Made by a program: the position numbers and the translations under genes. Shown in pieces: positions 10,413 through 20,882 of a DNA stretch of 64,000 bases. The stretch comes from Heterodera schachtii (lineage: Eukaryota; Nematoda; Chromadorea; Rhabditida; Heteroderidae). Position 1 is the first letter of the stretch, and each line of letters begins with the position of its first letter. The stretch lies in contig SIJG01000015.1 of assembly GCA_023374025.1 (NCBI GenBank), positions 1,282,697 through 1,346,696 on the forward strand. The letters are read 5' to 3'. A model generated the notes under the pieces. That model ran no database searches. It was not told the origin of the DNA and worked only from the letters and a program-made list of their open reading frames with translations.

Positions 10413-11889
10413 AGTGGGCAACTGAAAGAAGCTAGAGTAAGAGAAAGGTGTGAATTGCCGCGTTTTGGGGCCCATCGGGTTTATTCTGGCAATTCGGCGC
10501 ACTTTTCCCGCACAAAATTTCATTGTAATTTATGAAATTTTTTTAGAATGCGCCACTCAAAAAGCCATTAAAAAATAAACCCAACCAATGCTATTACGGA
10601 ATTAAAATTTGATTGATAAATATGTCGAGACGAGACGACACGTGAAATGCCACTTTTAAAGAGTTCACTTTCAAATTTGGATTAAGTGAAATGGAACCAA
10701 AAATTTTCTCGTTAATTAATTAAATAATACAAAAAATAATGAAAAATAAATTAAGAATTTCTTGTTTTCGGTAAGCTTTTTTCGAGTTAATAATTTTAGC
10801 AATTTTTTTATGGGGCGTCGGAGTCAAAAAGCGCCGCCGGATAAATTTAAAACACAAAGCTCGAGGACAATCTGCATAAATGAAGAACACTTCTTTTTTA
10901 TGGTACCTTCTTTCCCAATGACAACTTTCAAAATTTGCCTAAATTAATTGGCCAATTAATTAATTTTGCCAATTTTCATCAATCGAAAACCTATTTTATC
11001 AGCATTAATATTTTTAAAGATATAATTATGGATGCAATAGAGCAATTCTGTTTTGTTTTATGTTTTTTCTTTGTACCTTCTGTTTTTGCTCTGTTTGTGT
11101 TCCAATAATCCAAAAAAAAAATGAAGTGAAACAGGTGATGTCATTATTATGTTTTGACATTTATATTCTCAAATTGCCGTAATAACCAAAAGATTATTTT
11201 AAATTAAAATGCAATAAAAATTGGAAATAATTCGAAAAAGTGCGAAATATATAGAATTATTTGCATGTGCAAGAAGATAAAAAAAATTAAAAATTTAACA
11301 TATATTTCGAGGCCAGAGCAAAAAGTATTATATTAAGGTGATTTTGCTTTTTTTGTTTCATTTATTTTTTCTTTTCTGTGCCATTGACCAATTATTTGAA
11401 TTTGGTCGGGTTTCTCGCTTCTGCTTCGGTGCTTCGGCTTATTTTTGAAAATTGTTTTTTCTTTTGTTCTTTGTCGTTTGGCGCCTCCGCGTTTACAGGG
11501 TTTTTTTCGTTTTTAATACTATTTTAAATTTTTTTGTTCTATTATTTTACTTTATTTTATTTTAATTAAATATTTTGCAAAATTGACCAAAATAGCCTTT
11601 ATAATTTACTGTTAATCGAATTATTTTTGTTGATGATTGGAATGCATAATTATTTATGTGAATCAGTGTTTTTTTTTCTCTGAAAATCAATCCACATATT
11701 CATTCATCTGTTAAATTCGCATAATTCTCAAATATTTTTTGATTAATGATGGAAATTAAAAAAAACAATTAATTAAAAAATCCTTTCCTAATTTAGCTTT
11801 TTTTAATATATTAATTAATGCTTTTCTTACGCTTACTGTTGTACATCTTCCCATTTGATTTCTTGGTATATTTTTCCTATTTCGAATAT
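10413..11889. repeat. Rearranged copy of the 26.9-28.5 kb segment
   Basis: Blocks here match the other segment in a different order: about 10500-11040 with 27690-28140, about 11130-11520 with 26950-27310, and about 11600-11890 with 28150-28530. No intact gene is seen. The reading frame at 10762-10947 lies inside a repeated block and has no protein-like features. Confidence 0.5.
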
Positions 11890-13074
11890 TCTCGCCCATT
11901 TGACCCGAGAATAACAGATTTTTGCTGGCTCCCGCCTGGACATAATTACTGTGCAGAGTCGAGATGCTTATTTGGTAAGATACGATAAATTATCTTTTCA
12001 AATCATCCTGCCTCTAATCTAAAATTTAATTAATTGTTTATGTTTCATTTCTTTTTATCATTAATTAATTCAAATAAATTAATTAATTAAATATTAATTT
12101 ATAAAATATTTTTGATTCTTTTTTCCATTTTTAAAGTTGGACCGTGAAGGCATTCACTGTTTTTCTGGTGCCATTAAAAAAATAGAAATATTTCCTATCC
12201 CAACATTTGAGCCCAGTCTTGCCATGCCCAACTGAAAAAAGAATGTAAAAATATTATGTAATAATTTAATTATGGAAATAAATTTGGATAAAATACACAA
12301 AATTTAATTATAATTTTGCTTCTTTACGGCGGCATAATTAAACTTAAATTTCCCTTATTAGTCACCTGACGCGACAACCGCTCGAAGTTCCGAAACCGAA
12401 TCCCGTGTCATTACCAATGCCGAAACTGTTGTCGTTTCGTACGACGACACAAAAGAGAACACCGTATTTAGTGGCAATGAAACTCAATTTATTTTTTAAA
12501 ACTGGCAAAAAAATTTTTTAGCTAAATGTGAATTGCTGATTGAGCCAATTCACTTTGCTTAAATACCAACTGAGTTTGGTCACTGGTTAAGTAAACAAAG
12601 AGCAGTAAATAATCTTTGGAGGAAACACAATTAGTAAACCAAAGGGAACAAATTAGTCCAATTAAAAATAAAAAACCCTTTATTCAATTCATTCATCATT
12701 TAATTTATCACACAACTCAAATATTTCGATTTATGATGGTAATTTTTTCTGAAAAAACCATTAATTAAAAAATCCTTTCCTAATTTAGTGTTTTTAAATT
12801 TATTATTTTAATGCTTTTCTTACTCTTACTGTTTGTTGTACATCTTCCCACTTCATTTCTTGGTATGTTTTTTTTCCAATTAATTGTTAATTTTGTTGCC
12901 ATTTTTGAAAAATAGAAATATTTCCTATTCCAATATTTGAGCCCAGTCGGACCAAGTCCAACTGATAAAAAAGAGTTCAAAAAATCTTATTAGAATAATG
13001 CTGAAACTGTGATAATGTCTGACTTCGCCTTCGCTATTTGATCCATTTTCGGTACGAAATTTATTAATTTTTAA
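11890..13074 (+). pseudogene. Broken copy of the cysteine-rich/three-finger-like gene
   Basis: Three exon relics match the gene at 28.5-30.2 kb. 11890-11974 contains DFCWLPPGHNYC and CLF, ending at the same GTAAGATACG donor. 12362-12463 is a Ser/Thr-rich exon with ESRVITNAET. 12994-13074 is the hydrophobic tail with an in-frame TGA after DFAFAI. The exons carrying the two central cysteine-rich blocks are missing. The last relic is separated from the second by an inserted inverted block (12500-12970). Substitutions in the first two relics are mainly conservative, so decay seems recent. Confidence 0.55.
12500..12970 (-). pseudogene. Orphan promoter/upstream block of the peptide gene family
   Basis: On the minus strand this equals the upstream region of peptide gene copy 1 (about 1426-1985), including the RLGSNVGIGN segment (12914-12961) and the TATTTAAGCAAAGTGAATTGG promoter block (about 12530-12590). 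The sequence downstream of it is the relic exon at 12362-12463, not a peptide gene, so the promoter has no coding exon. Confidence 0.5.
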
Positions 13075-13577
13075 ATCCCAATAAATTACATCTATTTAAA
13101 TCTAATAATAATTATTCTTTTAATATGACTGTGCATTTGCTAGCTTATGCTTCATCAACCAAAATAATATTTATGATTATAAAAATAATTATAAAATGCA
13201 ATAATAATAATATTGTATTAAAAGAATTACTCGAAAAGAAAATAATGTAAAAAGGATACCAAACAAAAATTTGTAGTAATAATTAAAAACTCCAACAGTA
13301 ATTACAAACTAATTAAAAAACGGATGATGGCTGGGGTCCTTTCCCGTCTTCCGGTAACCTGGTTTATTTAACCGCAGTTTATTTTTAACCAACATTTTGT
13401 ATGAAAGACATGTTTAGAGGTGTTAACCATGATTAAGCAGCCCTTTAATTGCGTTAAATTAACCGTAATTAAGCCTAAACATGGTTAAAAACTTGAAGAC
13501 GAGAATTGAGTTTAAATTTCTTAAACGTGGTTTACCTATTTTAACCGCCACGGGTATAAGGCCACTGATCTGCAAGA
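13075..13577. other. Intergenic, no gene seen
   Basis: AT-rich DNA with repeated motifs of the type TTTAACCGCAGTTTATTTTTAACC. No supported feature. Confidence 0.4.
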
Positions 13578-13850
13578 GTGAGCAGATATGCTACCCGAAT
13601 ACATGAAAGGAAACTAATCGAATCCCCCAAAAAATGGCCATTGAACGTTTTTGAAATCTTAATCTCCCTAATTTCTATGCCTGTCTTGCTATTCTCGACA
13701 ATGAGCTTCCTCCACCCCGTTGAACTTGTGGCCAATATGACGGCAACAGAAGCTACCGTAATACTAGACCCGACTGCCGTTACGGCATATGGCGGTGTAC
13801 TACAAAAAACTGCAGACGGGAAGATTTCTTTATTTATTTATTGACAAGAA
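13578..13850 (+). mobile_element. Possible retrotransposon pol relic (RNase H-like start)
   Basis: The open frame contains FEILISLISMPVLLFST, then about 30 residues later ILDPTAVTAYGGVLQKTADG. The order and spacing resemble the junction of reverse transcriptase and RNase H in Ty3/gypsy-type elements, where 'APVLAFPDFSKPF' is followed by 'TDAS..AYGAVL.Q...DG'. The catalytic Asp context is degenerate (DPTA for DAS). No other pol domains or long terminal repeats were found. It is a guess from motif shape; a decayed fragment at best. Confidence 0.3.
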
Positions 13851-14121
13851 TTTTTGATTTAATAAATTATTTATCTCAATGCTGTTTGGCCTAATTTTTT
13901 TACTTTATTGAATTCATTTTGTCATTTTACACCCCCTAAAAGTGAGGTTTTAGTGCCTATTTTCCATTTTTAGTGCCTATTTTTGGGGTTTTTTAGAGCC
14001 TAGAGCCTACCTATTTTGGCAGTTTTTAGAGCATAAAAATCGCATCCCTATCATTACCGTCGGTTCATTTTGTGGAAATTGGCACAATTTGCCGCTTCTT
14101 CTGAGCGCGTTCTGTGCCTTT

Positions 14122-14480
14122 ATGCGGAAAATAGTCAAATTGCCGATTCTTTGTTGGCTGCTCACATTGACAGGAACAATCACAGAAGGGAACGGTAACC
14201 ATTTAATATAATTTTCTATCATTTAATTAATTTTGCTAAATTAGAATGCATTTTTTGTGATTTTGATCACAAATGGCATAATTTTGGGGATTCGAATAAA
14301 AGTTTTCATAAAATAAAAATAAATAACTTTTATTTATTTTCATTTTAAATATGCGTTGAATTCATTTATTACATTTGAGCTAATGCTTATATCATTTACC
14401 GTCGGCACACGCGCGTGGTGCCGTCCAACATCAAATATGAGAAGCTGTTTGCCATGAATGTTGGCAGCAACATTTTCTGA
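14122..14480 (+). CDS. Small secreted protein of 57 residues (two exons)
   Basis: Exons 14122-14194 and 14380-14480; donor GTAACC, acceptor TTTGAG, phase 1 kept. The first exon is essentially a signal peptide (MRKIVKLPILCWLLTLTGTI). The second encodes a short basic mature part with YIIYRRHTRVVP and ends VGSNIF. Codon use in exon 2 is GC-rich against its surroundings, which supports coding. The RR could be a dibasic processing site. The family is not recognised. The acceptor TTTGAG is weaker than the usual TTTCAG, so the exon join is the least certain part. Confidence 0.42.
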
Positions 14481-15121
14481 ACATTGCGCAAAAATAAGAG
14501 GGTGACCGAACAGCAGAGATTTGATTGATCAATAAAAATGGATTTATTATATTATCAAATGAACAAAAGTGATCACTGATCAGAAAAGTTTTTTTATATT
14601 AATGTAGAAACTAGTGCGCAGAAAAAAAGGCATATGACTCAAAATACGAGCTATATTAATCACTTATCATTATATTCGAAATGCATCTCTTCCATTAAGC
14701 AAAATTGGTCAGAGATAATAAGCAGAAAATCAGTCCATTTCATCACATATGTCAGTTTTTTATCAACTTAATACACATATGCACAATTATATAATAAACA
14801 AATTAACAAATTTTTTACATTTAATTGTTTAAAATGCGATATTTGCTGATTCATTTTGATTATAAATTTTATTCACCAATTAACATACAAATTCTTTTAA
14901 ATTTTAATGCTCCTTACAATTCACTCTTCTTCATATACATCATTCATTCATTCATCCTACTCGCTTTTGGCAATGTTTGTCAAATTGAAAGATGGCTGAG
15001 AATTGGAGTCGGAGATTGGCACGGAAATGTTAAGCCGCCATTTCAGAGCAGCACCATTTCCATCGTTCTTTTGCAATTATAATTAAATTATTTTTTAGCA
15101 CATAAATTTCTACCCAATGTT
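14481..15121. other. Intergenic, no firm gene
   Basis: An 85-codon frame at 14825-15082 ends in a more codon-like part (WLRIGVGDWHGN), but it has no clear start, splice sites or family and is not called as a gene. Confidence 0.35.
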
Positions 15122-15367
15122 TTATAAACAACAAAAAATGCCAACCATGGCCTTAGGGTGGCATATTTCGATGCACACAAACAAAATGCACACTTTATAG
15201 CAACCGTTGCCATTGCTCTCGACAGTTGGGGCAGGCTTAAAAGAAAAAAGAACAGTTAAATGCAATTTCAGAAATGACCACAATACCTTCGGATGGGGCT
15301 TAGAAACAGTGGTGGAGGCACAGATGATGAGCACCAAAGCGAGGCTGACGAAGAAAAAAGAACGCAT
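15122..15367 (-). CDS. Secreted six-cysteine mini-protein, 64 residues (two exons)
   Basis: Exon 1 15367-15287 encodes a signal peptide (MRSFFFVSLALVLIICAS). A 51-base intron (GTATTG...TTTTAAG) follows, then exon 2 15235-15122. The frame is phase 0 on both sides. The mature part starts about KPHPKPAPT and carries six cysteines spaced C-x3-C-x4-C-x3-C-x9-CC before the stop. The hydrophobic residues between cysteines (ILFV, IEI, VGIF) and the small size suggest a disulfide-knotted secreted peptide. It matches no family I can name. The gene stands alone, upstream of the F-box-like pseudogene in minus-strand order. Confidence 0.6.
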   Translation of the reverse strand: MRSFFFVSLALVLIICASTTVSKPHPKVLWSFLKLHLTVLFSFKPAPTVESNGNGCYKVCILFVCIEICHPKAMVGIFCCL

Positions 15368-15943
15368 TTTTGGTAGTTTTAACGCTTAAAAATTTTAAAA
15401 ACTTGAAAATTTAATTGCTTTTGGAGTTTTCAAAGCTTAAAAATTGAAAAAAAAATTGAAAATTTTAGTGTTTTTAGAGTATCAATTCTTAAAAATTTTA
15501 AAAACTTGAAAATTTGAATACTTTTGGAGTTTTTAATGCTTACAATTGAAAATTTTGAGAATTTAAATGCATTTGCCTATTTTATTTCCATTTTTATAGT
15601 CTCACATTTGCTTCCAAATACATTCTTCGAATATCAATTCGACATTTGCCTTTTGGCAAAAATCATTTAAAAATGTCAGAAATTAATTCCATTCCGTTTA
15701 AAACATTGGGAAATCATGAAATAACACTTTTAATTATTCTCAGAAAGTCGAAAAAGAAAGCGGGGTGAATTAATTTTTCATTTAATATTGAAGCTTGGAC
15801 AAAAAGGCAGAAAAAATGCGAAAAAATATTTTAAATAATTTTTATTTTCAAAATTTTAATTTAATTTAATTGTCAAATATAATAAAATTTTCAGATTTTC
15901 AATAGTTTTAAATAGCCATTGGTTCTCTCAGCCCACCCTGGAC
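15368..15943. other. Intergenic with short repeats
   Basis: Three imperfect tandem copies of an AAAAATTTTAAAAACTTGAAAA-like motif lie directly upstream of the mini-protein gene (about 15385-15560). No gene is seen. Confidence 0.4.
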
Positions 15944-16937
15944 TTAGGGTATATTTGGAAGCCGAAAAAATGGGAGGCAAAAAATTGAAGAAAACACATT
16001 GAAAAATTGAGCAATTGTGTTCATTTGTCCATCAAATGACCACTCTTTCGCCTCCCTCTCCCAATTACAATTGGCCCATTTGGATTCGTCGCGCACCAAA
16101 CGAACATCGGACGAGCAAAAAAGTGCCTTTGTCAATGTGTGCCAATGTAAGTCGCTCGCCAGTCAAATTGTTGATCATATTGAAGGGTGAAGGAGGGACA
16201 GAACGATCAAAAGGTGAAATCCGAAATAAAAGACAATGATGAATTGGGCAGGTGATGACGAAGCATTGGCAAATGCCTAAAACAGAAAGGAATTAATGGG
16301 AAACTGAAATAACCTGAGCATTTTTAGGTTCTATTTAAGAAAACTATGAAATGAAAAGGAAAAAACTGAAAATTTTGGCTAATTTCCTTAGCAAATCCAT
16401 TAAAAATTCTTAAAATTTTGCCACGGCGGCGCCTATCAGCCCCACCGACCCACAAATAGTTAACCGATGTAAAATCACAGTTTCCAATCCACCAATTCTT
16501 GCTTCCCAAATATCGGTGTGATAAAATTCAATCCGCAGCATCTTTGGGACGCCGTCCGGCCAAGGGCACAACAACCATTTGACCACCACTTGGCCATCGC
16601 ACACATTGGCACTATGTTCGGACGAAAAGGCAGGGAAAATGCCGCCAAGAAGCGATGAGCGAAGAGATGAACAGTCGGACAGAATAGCGGGAGCAAACTG
16701 ACGCATATCGCTGGTGTAATGGAAAATGATGGAGCGAATGTTGTCCCGAAGAACGGGCCAAATGGTGCGCACGGCGAACTCCAAAATGCGATCATCCCAT
16801 GTTTGGATGGCCAAAACTGTGCCATGGGCGGCGAAAAGAGCGCGAAAATGGTGGAGAAAAGGGACCAGGGCATTCTGCTCACAGCATCTGAGCGTATTCG
16901 AGAAAATTGCATATTGATTGATCATCCACCAATTCAT
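15944..16937 (-). pseudogene. F-box-like family protein (cyst-nematode expansion), broken
   Basis: Exon 1 (16937-16479, 153 codons) contains HHFRALF, TIWPVLRDNIRSIIF, ILSDCSSLRS, FPAFSSEHSAN and KWLLCPWPDGVPKML. This is the order typical of the large cyst-nematode family usually annotated as F-box-like (WPLL.DNI, KWLHTP..DGLPKML). Exon 2 starts at 16276 after TTTTAG with AFANASSSPAQFII, the next piece of that family (AFVNAS...NFII). The following pieces, NNLTGERLTL and RDESKWANC, lie in two further frames, so there are at least two frameshifts. The intron contains a copy of the GGCGGCGCCTATC repeat. No F-box domain is visible upstream; the 5' side runs into repeats. Family assignment is from memory of the motif pattern. 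Confidence 0.6.
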
Positions 16938-17360
16938 TCACTAATGGGTTTGGATAGGCAGAAAAACGGGGGGAGGCGTCCGTTTAAGTTGGGGCCGGTT
17001 AATATGAGGGCTAAATATTTCCGCTGGATTCGCTGGGACCGAACCGTGCCGGGGCCGAACTGAGGTAGACCCGTTTTGTCCTGCTCCGCCCGCTGAGGTT
17101 TTAATGGAATTCTGCTGGGCGGAGGGAAAAACGGAAATTTGGACACCAGCAAATATTCGTGTAATAACTCCACAAATACAATAAAACATTGTGGAGATGG
17201 CATTAAGCTAATTCAGGACATTGCTAAGCGGCACCGCCGGTCCCCTGTTCCTAAAAACTTTTTCGAAAAAAGCGCGCCGCAAAAAAATGCTTTTAAAAGG
17301 CAAAAAAAAAAAGTTCGCTGGAGAAAATTTAGACCTTCGTATGAGAAATCGGTCCAGCAC
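16938..17360. other. Repeat-rich, no gene
   Basis: Contains a copy of the GGCACCGCCGG repeat (about 17229) with the usual flank AAAAAACTTTTTCGAAAAAAG. Long frames on both strands here have no family or splice support. Confidence 0.4.
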
Positions 17361-17531
17361 CGCTTGGAATTTTGTTGTTACAATTATCTTTGGCACTGGC
17401 ATTGCAAAATGAACAGTCGCCCAAGGGTTTGCCATCGTCGGTTAAGCATTTTTGTTCCAGCGAAACGCATTCCCTAGTGCCGTTGAAAGTGCAACCCTTT
17501 GACACTTTTGTCCAACTTTTTCCCGCAATTT
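17361..17531 (-). pseudogene. Orphan cysteine-rich exon (paralogue of 28686-28856)
   Basis: A 171-base exon of the same length and phase as exon 2 of the gene at 28.5-30.2 kb. It follows a TTTGAACAG acceptor and encodes IAGKSWTKVSKGC, then CLTDDGKPLGDCSFC and NCNNKIP, with six cysteines at identical positions. Most changes are synonymous or conservative, so it was under selection until recently. No convincing first exon or three-finger exon is nearby, and the reading frame ends shortly past the expected donor. It may be a gene fragment or an exon of a larger gene that I could not join. Confidence 0.5.
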
Positions 17532-18119
17532 CTGTTCAAATTTAACTGATTAATTAATTAATGATGAAAAAGTTAATGAAAATATCATAATTAATTAAAC
17601 TCGAGATGAGAGGCATGATGATTTTATTGATCAGGGTGAGAACATTTAAATTTATATATTAAAAAAACGCTAAATTAGGAAAGCATTTTTTATTTAATGG
17701 CTTTTCAAAAAAAAACTATCATTATGCTAAATGAACTGATGAATGAATATAACTGATTCATATAAATTATGTATTTTAATTACCAACAAAAATAATTCGA
17801 TTTAACAATACATATAACGGCTATTTTGGTCATTCAAAAAAAAATCAAATAAAAAAATAATTTACAGAATTTGTAGTAAAAGTGGATAAGAAATAATATG
17901 CTACGAATTTAAAATCAAAATAACAGGAATGAGTTAAAAGTGCTTAACCTGCACCACCGCATTTTTCGTGACAAGACAAAGCAGCAGAAGCCCGGCACCC
18001 GACAAAATTACAAATAATTGGTCAATGGCATAGAAAACAAACAAAACAAAAACAAGCTAAATGCACCCATTATGATTCATGGCATTCTAACCTTTTCTCA
18101 TGATCATCTTGCTTCTTTG
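17532..18119. other. Intergenic, duplicated AT-rich blocks
   Basis: Holds 17640-17720, a block also seen at 11760, 12740 and 27470 (CTAAATTAGGAAAG and its complement). A short minus-strand frame near 17940-18000 (LSGAGLLLLCLV) ends at a possible donor but cannot be extended. Confidence 0.35.
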
Positions 18120-18566
18120 AGTTGCCCAAACTTTTTTGGTCATTTTTGCCATAATGATAATGACAATTTGCAAAATGAATCTGTGTTAGTGGCATTGGCT
18201 TGCAGCAATTAATCAAAATGACCATCAAAAATCGTTTTGTGCTTTTTGCATCGGTTGAAATTGTGCTAATTTTGATGGACAGCGATTATTACCCAATTTT
18301 ATTGTTCTGTTTTTTTTTTTGCGCGATGATTTAATTAATTACTTTTGTATTCATTTTCATGTGAAATAATATTATTAGGGCACAAAAGTGGCACAATCCC
18401 AAGTCTAAAAGCGAGGCGAAAACCACTCATTAACATTTGTTTTTATGTAATATGATAATTATAAAATAAAATTTTAATTGTATTTTTTGCTTATTTTTAC
18501 AAATTAAAATATCCGAATGAATTTTTATCCATTAATTATTCCCAAAATTCATATTACTTTTTTTAG
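18120..18566 (+). promoter_or_regulatory. 5' region of peptide gene copy 4
   Basis: Conserved with both gene shells in the inverted repeat (5175-5590 and 10003-10412). It includes CCATAATGATAATGACAATT, CAAAATGACCATCAAAAAT and a block ending TTATCCATTAATTATTCCC, then TTTTTTTAG just ahead of the ATG. The AG could be an acceptor, so a non-coding first exon upstream is possible. The common retention of this block in three places points to regulatory or untranslated sequence. Confidence 0.4.
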
Positions 18567-18576
18567 TCTTTTTAAA

Positions 18577-18789
18577 ATGTTCTTTTGTCGACCATTCTGT
18601 GCCACAGTTTTGCTTCTTTCATTCGCCATGCTTTTCCTCATATTCCCGACATTCCCTTTTGCCGTCGAGAGTGCGTTGGTGCGGCATCGTCGCCAATGGC
18701 TGGTCGGCGCCCGAGGCGCTGGCGGTGGCACCGATTTGCTCTCGATTGGCAGTGGCGATTTTTGGAATCTGTTTGGACGGCGTCGTTGA
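18577..18789 (+). CDS. Amidated neuropeptide/peptide-hormone-like precursor, copy 4 (divergent)
   Basis: A 70-residue secreted precursor. The signal peptide is CATVLLLSFAMLFLIF, ending about FAVES. A short linker leads to the furin-type site RHRR, then QWLVGARGAGGG, an insert TDLLSIGS, and FWNLFGRRR. The QWLxxARGAGG block, the FWxxFG amidation signal and the RHRR site are shared with copies 1-3. The propeptide is much shorter and the peptide 7 residues longer (27 versus 20). This is strong comparative evidence that the C-terminal peptide is the selected product. It is the only copy still matching the flanks kept in the inverted-repeat shells. Confidence 0.72.
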   Translation: MFFCRPFCATVLLLSFAMLFLIFPTFPFAVESALVRHRRQWLVGARGAGGGTDLLSIGSGDFWNLFGRRR

Positions 18790-18967
18790 TCAAAGTGCCT
18801 AAACTGCAGATGCTCTCCGATCACTTTGACATTAAATGCCAACTCTTTCACTTTTTTTTTCTTTGAATCTCTTCATTTTGTCCAAATTATTTATTTGTTT
18901 ACCGTTTTTTAACATTTTCATAAATGATTAACTCGCATGAATTTGGATAGTTAACAATCGGTAAACC

Positions 18968-20150
18968 TATAAATTGCCGACCCTTGGTGATGAAATGTCC
19001 AAAAAAACTTTTTTTTCTTTTTTTATCTTTTTATATGCATCAAAATTATTTTCCTTTTTGTAATTTAGATTTTCAATGAAATAGAAAAAATAATTAAATA
19101 GACCCGACCAAATTCTTTTGTTTTTTTTAAAATACACACTCCTTGAACTGCGGCATTTTTTGCGCAAAAAACGATATGCGACCACGGCAATTGGAATTTG
19201 CGATGTGCCATCCGGAGACGTGTTCCAATTTTTTCACTTCAAAACATTAATTTATAGTTTCTTTTTCAAACAGGAGAGACTTTAGGGAAAAAAACAAAAA
19301 TTCGAAGAAAGGCATAGATAGATTAAAGTGATAAAACTGAGGACAGTTAACAAAAAAGCTTAGGATTTTTAATTTTAATTTTAAAATAACTGATTTAATT
19401 CAAAACGAATTAGGAATACATCTACAAAAATGAATTTTATAGAAAATATATTAAAAAAAAACGGTGCCAATTATTTATTTTTATTGAAACGATCCAAAGA
19501 CAAAATGCTAAAAAAATTGCAGAAAATTTAACTTAGAAAAACAGACATTTGGTCGACAAAACATAAAGCTCCGTAAACAAAATGACAATGGCACGCAAAA
19601 AGTATTCAACCTGAAAAGGTAAGCACAGAATGACGTGTCATTGGTTGACAAGAAGAAAAGTTGGAACAACTGACCTCTCCATATCAGTGAAGAGCACCAA
19701 AAACAGAGCGACAAATGGGACAACAAATCCATTACTAAAAAACTATAAAATTTTTGAAAAAAACTATTTTCAACTATTTTGGCGTTTTGCCCAAATTTGT
19801 TAACAAAAATACAATAAAAAGGAAAAATACACCCCTAAGAATCGACTTAAATTTTTTTTTTCAAAAATTTACCCCTAAGAATCAACCCAAAAATTTCAAA
19901 AATGCACCCCTAAGAATGAAAAATTTTTCAAAAAATTATCTCCAAAATTAATTTTATTATTTTCTTGACGATAATTTTTGAATATGAAATTTATGTATCT
20001 CATTAATGGTTTGGCATAATATTTTTGCTTTTTGAAGAAAATTTTCGATTTTACACCCCTAAATTTGAAACTTTTTAGCAACTATTTACGCATTTTTAGC
20101 AACTATTTTGGGGTTTTTTAGAAACTAAAAACTAATTATTTTGGCAGTTT
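18968..20150. repeat. Repeat-rich interval
   Basis: 19310-19385 still matches the shell flanks near 5800. From about 19780-20150 lies a repeat with three ACACCCCTAAGAATCGAC-type motifs, related to 22030-22440 and to 13920-14050. A minus-strand region at about 19510-19740 has two hydrophobic, possibly spliced frames (VVPFVALFLVLFTD then FLRAIVILFTEL), but the frames do not join cleanly, so no gene is called. Confidence 0.35.
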
Positions 20151-20714
20151 TTAGCAACTATAAATCCGAGCCCTATTAATGACATCGGCCAACATAAATT
20201 GGACGATATGCCAAGGCGGATAAGTGTAGAAGAGAAAAGCGCACCTTTGAATGGTGATGCCGTACTGAAATAAATCTCGAGATAATCCCGTCTTACAAAA
20301 GATACGGGACTCGCGAGTCTCCCTGAACTCCAATCTCCCGGATTGGATAATCCGTGCATGGTTAGTCGACCGACGAAAAGTGCTAAATTGGGCGACCGAC
20401 AAAAGTGGAAAAATCAAGCACTTGATATAGCTCTGATTGCTGGAAGCCAATGAATAGCGATCATTTATAGCAAATAATTTTCGAAATATAAAGATTGGAA
20501 GAGCGTCTGTTGGCATTTTGGGAATAAAATATCCAATTCGGTGCGACTGACCCATGGCCCGCCGAATTGGTCCCATTTTAATCTGCTTGGAGTTTATTCC
20601 CGACTTTTTTGTACTTAAATTCGTCATTGCAGTTAAAATTGGTAAACCATGGTTTAGGAATTGTCCGCTCTCTAAACCACGGATTTTCATTTGTTGGTAT
20701 TCTCGTTTTGCCAT
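20151..20714 (-). CDS. Unassigned ORF, possible F-box-like protein (187 codons)
   Basis: An uninterrupted frame of 187 codons. The middle part, MPTDALPIFIF followed by NDRYSLASSNQSY, has the spacing of an F-box (LPxDALxxIF, then D..SLA..N). The rest, including RESRIFCKTGLSRDLFQYG, is not recognised. The 3' end overlaps repeat sequence (GCAACTATAAATCCGAGCCC). The first 40 residues overlap motifs TAAACCATGG/TAAACCACGG that look repetitive. It could be a gene fragment. The F-box reading is an inference from a weak motif. Confidence 0.3.
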   Translation of the reverse strand: MAKREYQQMKIRGLESGQFLNHGLPILTAMTNLSTKKSGINSKQIKMGPIRRAMGQSHRIGYFIPKMPTDALPIFIFRKLFAINDRYSLASSNQSYIKCLIFPLLSVAQFSTFRRSTNHARIIQSGRLEFRETRESRIFCKTGLSRDLFQYGITIQRCAFLFYTYPPWHIVQFMLADVINRARIYSC

Positions 20715-20882
20715 ACTTAACCTCGGTTTAATCTTTTTTCTTGTAATTTTATTTACATTTCGTAGCAGAATTTGGTTAAGAGAAAAATTTAATCTTCGAA
20801 CAAAAAAGGTCTTAAATATTTCTAAAATGCTGAATGTTTAAAAAAAGGAAATTATTTTATTTAATTGGCGTTTAAAACTTAC

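Noticed and set aside
16719..17063. 114-codon plus-strand frame
   Set aside because: Antisense to the F-box-like exon and running into repeats.
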